Assembly: GCA_028678445.1 (NCBI GenBank)
Contig: JAJRDJ010000372.1
Span: 1 to 6,001, forward strand
DNA length: 6,001 nucleotides
Direction: 5' to 3'
DNA from: Methylococcaceae bacterium
Lineage (GTDB): Bacteria; Pseudomonadota; Gammaproteobacteria; Methylococcales; Methylococcaceae
In this document: piece by piece, positions 1 to 5,775 of the stretch
Layout of the letters: every line of letters begins with the position of its first letter
Position numbering within the stretch: the stretch's first letter is position 1
Notes under the pieces: generated by a model
Told to the model about the DNA's origin: nothing
Databases searched by the model: none
What the model saw: only the letters and a program-made list of their open reading frames with translations
Made by a program: the position numbers and the translations under genes

Positions 1-1163
1 AAAACATATAAGCCGGGAGTCAAACCCTGGACGCGATGGATGAATAAGACGAGATTTACCCGGGGCGGCCAGTTCCAGGCGTCGAAGGGTGGCACGTCGG
101 GCCGCGGCAGGGTGGCATCGAGGATGCGGTATAGGGCCTTGGCGGGAATGGCGGTTACGCCGTCGAAGGCCTGAGCGCTGCGGCGTTGTTTTATAAGCAC
201 GGGGGCGGTGAGTTCGCACACGCTCGGAGCGATGGTGGGTATGCCATCAGGGCTAATGAATTCGCCCCTATGTGTGCGCGGTTTGTGTGTTGCCGCGTGG
301 ACTTCCTCAATCACCGGCCACTCGAACTCATGGGCTGGGCTCAAGGTGTTGGCCTGGCCTTGCCACAATCCGGCTCGGGCAGCGTCCACCAGGACGGCTA
401 TGGTCGGTTCCAAAGTCATGTCCGCACCGGTTTCGATCCAACAGAGCAAATCGGGCGCCTCCCGCTCGGCACCGGTGAAATCGTCTTCCCTGTCCACGCC
501 CAGCAGGGCGCCAAGCTCGGCATCGCTCCATTCATCCAGCAGGCGCACCCGCCAGCCCAATACAGCGGCGGCATAGCGCAACGCACCCAGGGCATGACCC
601 ACGTCGTGCTGACAATAGCGGAAGGCGCGTTCGCCATATTTCCACGCTTCCCGCCAGTGGATGGAGCTTAATCCGATCAATAACCCTCGGAACGGCGGAT
701 CAAAGCGGCACCGCCGCTCCACGGTGTGGTCATGGCTGACATAGTGGTGCAGGCCATTTTCAAGCCCTTCCACGCCGGCGGCGATCACGTAGGCTTCGGT
801 GGGATGCAGGTTGCCGCTAGAAGGGTTGCAGCGCAAGGCCCAGCGGCTGCCACCGTATTGTTTCCAGGCCGCGAGGCCAAACGACAGTTCCAGCAAAACG
901 CCGACGCCTTCGATAGTCAAAATGGCCGGGGCGATTTTTCCTGGTACCAATAAATCGGCATACAGAACGGACTGCCGTGCCGCTGCCAAGGGCAAAGCCG
1001 TCTCCGGGGCGCCATGAAATCGGCGAAACGGGTCGGGCTGGGTATCCCAATCCAAATGGCCGGGACTGGCCGCATACCGTCCGAAGGCATGCTTGCTCCG
1101 TTGATGGTAGGCCCGCACCTTGGCCTCGGCGCTACCCTCCGGTAAGAGAACCGGTGGCATCAT
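1..1163 (-). CDS. SagB/ThcOx-type nitroreductase-like flavoprotein, partial (C-terminus beyond window)
   Basis: Reading the minus strand from the ATG at 1163 gives 387 codons without a stop to the window edge. The product resembles the SagB/ThcOx branch of the nitroreductase superfamily, FMN-dependent oxidoreductases probably acting in the cytoplasm. An N-terminal block (residues 19-50) has the family pattern YHQRSKHAFGRY, then HLDWDTQPDPFRRFHGAP. A probable flavin-binding stretch, RCNPSSGNLHPTEAYV, lies at 111-126. A helix-rich segment, WREAWKYGERAFRYCQHDVGHALG, spans about 170-193. A second nitroreductase-like module seems to start at KQRRSAQAFDG (325-335), so the protein probably has two modules and is cut inside the second. 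The start overlaps the stop of the NifZ-like gene as ATGA (1163-1160), which implies translational coupling; a second ATG follows at 1160. No signal peptide or membrane segment is visible. The substrate is unknown. Family assignment is confident; a role in nitrogen fixation is inferred only from position. Confidence 0.85.
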   Translation of the reverse strand, partial: MMPPVLLPEGSAEAKVRAYHQRSKHAFGRYAASPGHLDWDTQPDPFRRFHGAPETALPLAAARQSVLYADLLVPGKIAPAILTIEGVGVLLELSFGLAAWKQYGGSRWALRCNPSSGNLHPTEAYVIAAGVEGLENGLHHYVSHDHTVERRCRFDPPFRGLLIGLSSIHWREAWKYGERAFRYCQHDVGHALGALRYAAAVLGWRVRLLDEWSDAELGALLGVDREDDFTGAEREAPDLLCWIETGADMTLEPTIAVLVDAARAGLWQGQANTLSPAHEFEWPVIEEVHAATHKPRTHRGEFISPDGIPTIAPSVCELTAPVLIKQRRSAQAFDGVTAIPAKALYRILDATLPRPDVPPFDAWNWPPRVNLVLFIHRVQGLTPGLYV

Positions 1164-1417
1164 GTCGCTTCTGCCCGCAACTCCTCGGCATAACAGCCGA
1201 TCGGCGGCCCCAGGTTCCTTTCCGCGTCCTCGAAACGCACCAGAAACACGCTGCACGTCTCGTCTTCTTCCAGATGGCCTTTGCGCACCAGCACGCCACG
1301 GGTGCCGGCGGCGGCCAGCAAGGCGTTTTCCGCCACGTCTTCTAGTCCGCCATCGTTGTAAATCGCCGTGGCGGCATAGACCACGTCACCTTCCGCTATG
1401 GATTCCTGATTCACCAT
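1160..1417 (-). CDS. Short NifZ-family protein
   Basis: An 85-residue protein. Its pattern fits the NifZ domain: GDVVYAATAIYNDGG (residues 10-24), then GTRGVLVRKG (38-47), then a strand-like stretch FLVRF (58-62), and GCYAEEL near the end (74-80). NifZ helps mature the MoFe nitrogenase protein, acting on P-cluster formation. This version lacks any long C-terminal tail, and residues 25-37 form an alanine-rich stretch between the two conserved blocks. The start at 1417 is chosen because AGAGGG at 1431-1426 sits 8 nt upstream. The frame stays open to an earlier ATG at 1525, but that extension is basic and unlike the family. It lies first in a minus-strand pair, overlapping the SagB-like gene by 4 nt and facing away from iscA. 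Membership in the family is likely, but equivalence to the classical nifZ next to nifW/nifM is not shown, so no symbol is given. Confidence 0.68.
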   Translation of the reverse strand: MVNQESIAEGDVVYAATAIYNDGGLEDVAENALLAAAGTRGVLVRKGHLEEDETCSVFLVRFEDAERNLGPPIGCYAEELRAEAT

Positions 1418-1446
1418 CGGTTTGGCCCTCTGTTGGAGTGATTGAA

Positions 1447-1462
1447 TGTCGTAAACCTGACA
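1447..1462. promoter_or_regulatory. NifA upstream activator sequence (TGT-N10-ACA)
   Basis: The sequence TGTCGTAAACCTGACA matches the NifA binding consensus TGT-N10-ACA exactly. Its centre is about 106 bp upstream of the -24 GG and about 130 bp before the inferred start of transcription, inside the usual range for NifA activator sites. The motif alone is short enough to occur about once by chance in a window this size, so the call rests on its position upstream of a sigma-54 promoter and a nif operon. It also lies only 30 bp from the start of the divergent NifZ-like gene. Confidence 0.78.
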
Positions 1463-1559
1463 GAGCCTGACTGATTTTGTCGGTATCCGGCTGCCGGGTT
1501 CTGGCCGCTTAACTTTCCAAGTCAATGAACATCAATGAGTTACGGGTAGTTAGGGAGAC

Positions 1560-1575
1560 TGGCACGGCCATTGCG
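1560..1575 (+). promoter_or_regulatory. Sigma-54 (RpoN) -24/-12 promoter of the iscA-nifUSV operon
   Basis: TGGCAC, five bases, then TTGC (1560-1574) matches the sigma-54 consensus TGGCAC-N5-TTGC, with GG at 1561-1562 and GC at 1573-1574 separated by the required 10 bases. Transcription would start near 1586, giving a leader of about 39 nt before the iscA ATG at 1625. Together with the activator site at 1447-1462 this predicts NifA-dependent expression under nitrogen-fixing conditions. Confidence 0.9.
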
Positions 1576-1624
1576 ATAGAACTGATCAAAGACAATGCCA
1601 CCACCCACGCACCGGGAGAAATTC

Positions 1625-1948
1625 ATGCTTACCTTAACCGACAACGCCATCAAGGCCATCAATCGTTTCATTGCCAGCTCCGAGAAGGGTGCCACCGGTC
1701 TCCGCATTGCGGTTTCTGACGGAGGTTGCTCCGGCTTGCAGTATGGCCTGAAGCTCGAACAGGAACCCAAAGTGGACGATCGGGTCGTCGAAAGCGGGGG
1801 CGTGAAGGTGTTCATCGACCTCGCCAGTCAGGCGGCGATTGAAGGCGTGACCGTCGACTTTGTCGAGAGCATGGAAGGCTCGGGTTTCAAGTTTACCAAC
1901 CCGAACGCCAAGAACCCGTGTTCATGCGGGAAATCCTTTTCCGCTTAA
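1625..1948 (+). CDS. iscA: IscA/HesB-type Fe-S cluster assembly protein of the nif cluster
   Basis: A 107-residue A-type protein that binds iron or Fe-S clusters and serves as a carrier in cluster assembly in the cytoplasm. The three ligand cysteines of the family are present at C35 (in SDGGCSGLQY), C99 and C101 (in the C-terminal CSCGKSFSA), matching the usual IscA positions and length. The start at 1625 has GGGAGA at 1614-1619 five bases upstream. An in-frame ATG at 1595 lies only about 9 nt from the inferred transcription start and has no ribosome binding site, so it is rejected. The gene is first in the operon, directly after the sigma-54 promoter and 18 bp before nifU. This is the position of iscA(nif) in Azotobacter, which points to a dedicated nitrogen-fixation copy and not the housekeeping isc gene. 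Confidence 0.95.
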   Translation: MLTLTDNAIKAINRFIASSEKGATGLRIAVSDGGCSGLQYGLKLEQEPKVDDRVVESGGVKVFIDLASQAAIEGVTVDFVESMEGSGFKFTNPNAKNPCSCGKSFSA

Positions 1949-1966
1949 CTTCAGGAGGCCAAGACC

Positions 1967-2893
1967 ATGTGGGACTATTCCGATACCGTCAAAGAACATT
2001 TTTACAATCCCCGCAATGTCGGCGCCATGGAGGAAGCCAATGGCGTAGGCGATGTGGGTTCCTTGTCCTGCGGCGACGCGCTGCGCCTCAGCATCAAGGT
2101 CGATCCGGAAACCGAGATCATTGAAAACGCCAGCTTCCAGACCTTTGGCTGTGGGTCCGCCATCGCCTCGTCGTCGGCCCTGACCGAAATCATCAAGGGC
2201 TTGACGCTGGATGAGGCCCTGAAGGTCACCAATCAGGATATCGCCGAATACCTGGACGGCCTGCCGCCGGAGAAAATGCATTGCTCGGTGATGGGCCGGG
2301 AAGCCTTGCAGGCCGCCGTCGCCAATTATCGCGGCGTGGAGTGGAAGGACGATCACGAGGAAGGCGCGTTGGTGTGCAAGTGTTTCGCGGTCGATGCGGT
2401 GCTGATCGAAGAGACGATCCGCATCAACAGCCTGCGCACGGTGGAGGATGTCACCCATTACACCAAGGCGGGCGGCGGCTGTTCGGCCTGTCACGAAGGC
2501 ATCGAAGAGATTCTGACCAAGGTGCTGGCCGAGCGCGGCGAGCTATTCGACCCGGATGCGGCATCCATCGCCGCCGAACCGGAACCGGAACCCGAGCCCC
2601 TGAGAATCGCCGCCCAGGGCGGCATGACGACCGTGCAGCGCATCCGCCGTATCGAAGCCGTCATCGAGTCGATCCGGCCGAACCTCCGCATGGACGGTGG
2701 CGATGCCGAACTGGTCGAAGTGGACGGCAACACCATTTATCTCAAACTGGTCGGCGCCTGTGTCGGTTGCGGTATGGCGGCGATGACCATCGGCGGCATT
2801 CAGCAGCGCCTGATGGAGGAACTGGGCGAGTTCATCAAGGTAATCCCCGCGGACAAAATGCCGCAAGCGGCAAGGAGCGTGGCCCATGGCTGA
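1967..2893 (+). CDS. nifU: Nitrogen-fixation Fe-S cluster scaffold NifU
   Basis: A 308-residue modular scaffold on which Fe-S clusters are built from NifS sulfur and passed to nitrogenase components. Three domains are visible. An IscU-like N-terminal domain (about 1-125) carries C35, C62 and C106. A central BFD-like [2Fe-2S] domain (about 135-180) carries C137, C139, C172 and C175. A C-terminal Nfu domain (about 222-297) carries RMDGGD and the cluster-binding pair C265-x-x-C268. The first seven cysteines sit at the same numbers recalled for Azotobacter NifU. A linker of alternating Glu-Pro (about 204-211, EPEPEPEP) joins the central and C-terminal domains. The ribosome binding site AGGAGG at 1953-1958 is 8 nt before the ATG. 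The gene follows iscA by 18 bp and overlaps nifS by 8 nt, so scaffold and sulfur donor are probably made together. Confidence 0.98.
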   Translation: MWDYSDTVKEHFYNPRNVGAMEEANGVGDVGSLSCGDALRLSIKVDPETEIIENASFQTFGCGSAIASSSALTEIIKGLTLDEALKVTNQDIAEYLDGLPPEKMHCSVMGREALQAAVANYRGVEWKDDHEEGALVCKCFAVDAVLIEETIRINSLRTVEDVTHYTKAGGGCSACHEGIEEILTKVLAERGELFDPDAASIAAEPEPEPEPLRIAAQGGMTTVQRIRRIEAVIESIRPNLRMDGGDAELVEVDGNTIYLKLVGACVGCGMAAMTIGGIQQRLMEELGEFIKVIPADKMPQAARSVAHG

Positions 2894-4094
2894 TATCTAT
2901 CTGGACAACAACGCCACGACGGCCTGTGACCCCAAGGTGGTGGAAGCCATGCTGCCGTATTTCCTGGAGCAATTCGGTAATCCGTCCTCCATCCACAGCT
3001 TTGGTTCCGGCGTAGGCCGGGCGCTTTCTAAGGCCCGCAAGCAGATTCAATCCCTGCTGGGTGCGAAGTACGATTCGGAAATCATCCTGACCTCCTGCGG
3101 CACCGAGTCCGACAACACCGCGATCCTGTCGGCTCTACGGTGTTATCCCAGCCGCAAGGAAATCATCACCACGGTGGTCGAGCACCCGGCGGTGCTGGCG
3201 CTGTGTACCCAACTGGAAAAGGACGGTTACACGATCCACCGCCTGGGTGTGGACAAGCAGGGCCGTCTGGACCTGGACGAGTACCGGCGATTGCTGACGC
3301 CCAACGTCGCGATTGTCTCGGTCATGTGGGCCAACAACGAGACCGGCACTTTCTTTCCCGTGGTCGAAATGGCCGAGCTGGCCCATGCCGCCGGTGTGCA
3401 GTTTCACACGGACGCCGTACAGGCGGTGGGCAAGGTGCCGATCGATCTCAAAAGCACCAAGATCGACATGCTGTCGGTTTCCGGTCACAAGCTCCATGCG
3501 CCCAAGGGAATCGGTGTTTTGTATCTCAGAAGGGGCGCCCGCTTCCGGCCCCTGTTGCGGGGTGGCCATCAGGAGCGGGGCAGGCGGGCCGGCACCGAGA
3601 ATGCCGCGTCCGTGGTCGGTCTTGGCAAGGCGTGTGAATTGGCCCAGGAGCATATCGAGTTCGAGAATACGGAGGTCAAGCGGCTGCGTGACCGGCTGGA
3701 GCAAGGCATCCTGTCCCAGGTGCCGCACTGTTTCGTGACCGGTGATCCCAACAACCGCCTGCCGAATACGGCCAACATTGCCTTCGAGTACATCGAGGGC
3801 GAGGCCATCCTGATGCTGCTGAACAAGCAGGGCATCGCGGCCTCCTCGGGCTCGGCCTGCACCTCGGGTTCACTGGAGCCCTCGCATGTGATGCGGGCCA
3901 TGGATATTCCGTACACAGCGGCGCATGGCACGATCCGGTTCTCGCTGTCCCGCTACAACACGCTGCCCGAGATCGACCGTGTCATTGCGGCCGTACCGCC
4001 GATCGTCGCCAATCTGCGCAAACTGTCGCCGTACTGGGCCGAGAATGGCCCGGTTACGGAGCCCGAGAAGCTGTTTGCCCCGGCCTACGCCTGA
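2886..4094 (+). CDS. nifS: Cysteine desulfurase NifS
   Basis: A 402-residue PLP-dependent class V aminotransferase-fold enzyme that converts L-cysteine to L-alanine and a protein persulfide, the sulfur source for clusters built on NifU. The PLP-binding lysine is K202 in SGHKLHAPKG. H100 lies in VVEHPAV and D176 in HTDAVQAVGK. The catalytic persulfide cysteine is C325 in SSGSACTSGS. K202, C325 and the total length agree with what is recalled for Azotobacter NifS. The start at 2886 overlaps the nifU end (ATGGCTGA), with AAGGAG at 2872-2877 inside nifU 8 nt upstream, so translation is probably coupled. No key residue is missing. The NifS-type C-terminus (SPYWAENGPV...FAPAYA) favours NifS over housekeeping IscS. 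Confidence 0.98.
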   Translation: MADIYLDNNATTACDPKVVEAMLPYFLEQFGNPSSIHSFGSGVGRALSKARKQIQSLLGAKYDSEIILTSCGTESDNTAILSALRCYPSRKEIITTVVEHPAVLALCTQLEKDGYTIHRLGVDKQGRLDLDEYRRLLTPNVAIVSVMWANNETGTFFPVVEMAELAHAAGVQFHTDAVQAVGKVPIDLKSTKIDMLSVSGHKLHAPKGIGVLYLRRGARFRPLLRGGHQERGRRAGTENAASVVGLGKACELAQEHIEFENTEVKRLRDRLEQGILSQVPHCFVTGDPNNRLPNTANIAFEYIEGEAILMLLNKQGIAASSGSACTSGSLEPSHVMRAMDIPYTAAHGTIRFSLSRYNTLPEIDRVIAAVPPIVANLRKLSPYWAENGPVTEPEKLFAPAYA

Positions 4095-4116
4095 GCCGAT
4101 GACGATGGGAGCCGCC

Positions 4117-5340
4117 ATGTCCGCGCCTGTCCTTGATGAGGGCGCGCTGGGTCCGAAAGGCTGGCCCATGGGCCGCCGTCAGGTGACGATCGACGACACC
4201 ACGCTCCGCGACGGCGAGCAATCGGCGGGCGTGGCGTTCTCCCTGGCGGAGAAAATCGACATCGCCAGCCGGCTTGACCGTCTGGGTGTGCCGGAACTCG
4301 AAATCGGCATTCCGGCCATGGGCGCTCACGAGCGTGAATCCATCCGCACGCTGGCCGGACTGGGTCTGGAGGCTCGCCTGCTGGTGTGGTCAAGGATGCG
4401 GCGGGAAGATATCAACGATTGTCTCGGTCTCGGGGTGGGCATGGCGGATCTTTCGATCCCGGTGTCCCGGCAGCAGATCAAGCTCAAGCTGAAGCGGGAC
4501 GAAGCTTGGGTCCTTGCCACCATCAACGCCCAGGTGAGGGAGGCCACGGCGGCGGGTCTTTCGGTCTGCGTGGGTATGGAAGATGCTTCCCGGGCCGAGC
4601 GCGGGTTTCTGCTGCGTGTCGCCGAAGCCGCTCAGGCGGCGGGCGCCGAACGCATCCGCTTTGCGGACACGGTGGGCGTGTTGGAGCCTTTCGGTGTGCT
4701 GGACACGATCAAGGCGCTCAGAGCCGCCACCGATCTCGACATCGAGATGCATGCTCACGACGACCTCGGGCTGGCCACCGCCAATACCCTGGCGGCGGCG
4801 ATGGCCGGCGCGACGCATCTGAACACCACGGTGAATGGCCTGGGCGAACGCGCGGGTAATGCGGCCCTGGAGGAAGTGGTGGTCGGACTCCGGCAGTTGT
4901 ACGGCATTGAAACCGGCGTCGACCTGCGTGAGTTCCCGGTCCTTTCGTCGCGGGTCGAGAGCGCCTCCGGCGAGCCGGTGGGCTGGCGCAAAAGCTTGGT
5001 CGGCAAGCGGGTATTCAGCCATGAGGCTGGCATCCATGTCGACGGGCTCATCAAGGATCTGGCCAATTATCAGGGCGTGGACCCGGCGGTGGTGGGCCGG
5101 CGCCATCAATTCATCCTGGGTAAGCATTCCGGCTCACGCGCCGTGATGAGCGTGTTTGCCGAAATGGGGGTCGAGCTGGACCAGCGCGCCGCTACCCTGC
5201 TGCTGCTGAACATCAGGCAGTTCGTCGATCAGCACAAGCGCGCCCCGGAAACCAGCGACTTGATGGCTTTGTATCACGACATGGCGGGGACCTTTCCCCA
5301 TGCGGCCCAGCGCCGGCAGACCCCGGTAACTGTCTGCTGA
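4117..5340 (+). CDS. nifV: Homocitrate synthase NifV
   Basis: A 407-residue DRE-TIM metallolyase that condenses acetyl-CoA with 2-oxoglutarate to homocitrate, the organic acid ligand of FeMo-cofactor. Motifs in order: DTTLRDGEQ (27-35), with R31, D32 and E34 of the catalytic HMGL-like signature; the metal-binding HAHDDLG (212-218); NGLGERAGNAALEEVV (240-255); FSHEAGIHVDG (300-310); and GKHSGS (335-340). The start at 4117 has GGGAG at 4107-4111 five bases before it. Other in-frame ATGs at 4099 and 4105 have poorer spacing. A start at 4168 (MGRRQVTIDD, with GAAAGG upstream) would give 390 residues, closer to the usual NifV length of about 380, and cannot be excluded. The gene begins 22 bp after nifS and closes the operon visible here. 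2-Isopropylmalate synthase is the main alternative, but length and context favour NifV. Confidence 0.96.
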   Translation: MSAPVLDEGALGPKGWPMGRRQVTIDDTTLRDGEQSAGVAFSLAEKIDIASRLDRLGVPELEIGIPAMGAHERESIRTLAGLGLEARLLVWSRMRREDINDCLGLGVGMADLSIPVSRQQIKLKLKRDEAWVLATINAQVREATAAGLSVCVGMEDASRAERGFLLRVAEAAQAAGAERIRFADTVGVLEPFGVLDTIKALRAATDLDIEMHAHDDLGLATANTLAAAMAGATHLNTTVNGLGERAGNAALEEVVVGLRQLYGIETGVDLREFPVLSSRVESASGEPVGWRKSLVGKRVFSHEAGIHVDGLIKDLANYQGVDPAVVGRRHQFILGKHSGSRAVMSVFAEMGVELDQRAATLLLLNIRQFVDQHKRAPETSDLMALYHDMAGTFPHAAQRRQTPVTVC

Positions 5341-5522
5341 GTGGCAGGCTCGGCGCCAATGTAGTTTGAAATAAATTCCTCTCCCTCCGGTAGAAGGTGG
5401 GCTGAGGGCAATTAAGAGGGCCTACTTCCTCTGCATTACCGGATATTCATAGTGGGCAGGAAAGAGTGGAAAAAAACCCAATGCCGATGCCCTCACCCCC
5501 GGTCCAATGCTTTTGAATTAAG

Positions 5523-5632
5523 CCATCGACTTCGCTCAGGAGAGCCTTGTCGAACCATGAACAGCCAAATTACAAAAAGGCTGGATTCTTCCATTCACCC
5601 TTCGACAAGCCTCTCCTGAGCGAATTCGAAGG
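5523..5632. repeat. Long inverted repeat, two 32-nt arms of a TTCGACAAG...CTCCTGAGCGAA element
   Basis: The left arm (5523-5554), reverse-complemented, matches the right arm (5601-5632) with 3 mismatches in 32, including a 24-nt core with a single mismatch (5531-5554 and 5601-5624). The arms are 46 nt apart and could form a long stem-loop in RNA or a cruciform in DNA. The core, TTCGACAAG followed by CTCCTGAGCGAA, resembles a widespread REP-like intergenic motif recalled from many proteobacterial genomes, here as two head-to-head copies. Transcribed as nifV 3' sequence, the stem could stabilise or end the operon message, but it has no T-tract. Confidence 0.85.
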
Positions 5633-5655
5633 GCTCAGGGCGCACGGAAGAATCC
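5583..5655. repeat. Nested inverted repeats around the right arm
   Basis: GGATTCTTCC at 5583-5592 pairs perfectly with GGAAGAATCC at 5646-5655. Between them CCCTTCGA at 5598-5605 pairs perfectly with TCGAAGGG at 5626-5633, and CCTGAGC at 5615-5621 pairs with GCTCAGG at 5633-5639. These pairings compete with the long stem at 5523-5632, so more than one fold is possible. Confidence 0.7.
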
Positions 5656-5775
5656 TTTATTCAACTGAATTGAACCCCCAATCGCCCCGAGGGGAGAGGG
5701 GAGTTAATGCATGACCGGAGAGTGCGCCCTTGCGCCCATGCTGGAAATCACTTCAATCGAAAGCGAGGCTAGCGG

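Larger units (their letters stand above)
5378..5699. repeat. Possible MITE-like unit or degenerate dispersed repeat with imperfect inverted ends
   Basis: CCTCTCCC at 5378-5385 is mirrored by GGGAGAGG at 5692-5699, with weak similarity continuing outside and inside (for example CCGG against CGGG). Inside, TGAGGGCA at 5403-5410 is mirrored by TGCCCTCA at 5488-5495. Such CCCTCTCCC...GGGTGAGGGCA blocks resemble short repeats often scattered between genes in GC-rich gammaproteobacteria. Whether the 322 bp form one mobile unit or several overlapping old repeats cannot be told from one copy. No target-site duplication was recognised. Confidence 0.35.
5341..5775. other. Repeat-rich intergenic region after nifV
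   Basis: These 435 bases hold no convincing gene on either strand. They contain several inverted repeats (entered separately), are richer in A and T than the flanking genes, and include short blocks of C/T-rich and G/A-rich sequence. No clear intrinsic terminator with a T-tract follows nifV, and no credible sigma-54 promoter precedes the gene at 5776. It looks like an insertion of dispersed noncoding repeats between operons. Confidence 0.75.

Noticed and set aside
186..671. Plus-strand open frame of 161 codons
   Set aside because: It lies antisense to the SagB-like gene, whose minus-strand frame is open across 1163 bases and shows clear family motifs; the plus-strand product resembles nothing.
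1493..1506. Minus-strand GG-N10-GC that could be a sigma-54 promoter for the NifZ-like gene
   Set aside because: Only the spacing and GGC fit; it reads CGGCCA then CGGC instead of TGGCAC then TTGC, and the activator site would lie downstream of it.
1922..2494. Minus-strand open frame of 190 codons within nifU
   Set aside because: nifU is certain on the plus strand; the antisense frame is a by-product of GC-rich codon use and has no recognisable motif.
3925..4116. Upstream extension of the nifV frame
   Set aside because: It is an out-of-frame reading of the nifS 3' end; the encoded Arg/Pro/Ser-rich sequence is unlike any homocitrate synthase.
5343..5356. TGGCAG-N5-GCGC just after nifV, spaced like a sigma-54 promoter
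   Set aside because: The -12 part lacks the TTGC pattern and the next gene is over 400 bp away.
5548..5563. TGT-N10-ACA matching the NifA site consensus upstream of the gene at 5776
   Set aside because: One or two such matches are expected by chance in 6 kb, part of it lies in a repeat arm, and no -24/-12 promoter was found at the right distance downstream.
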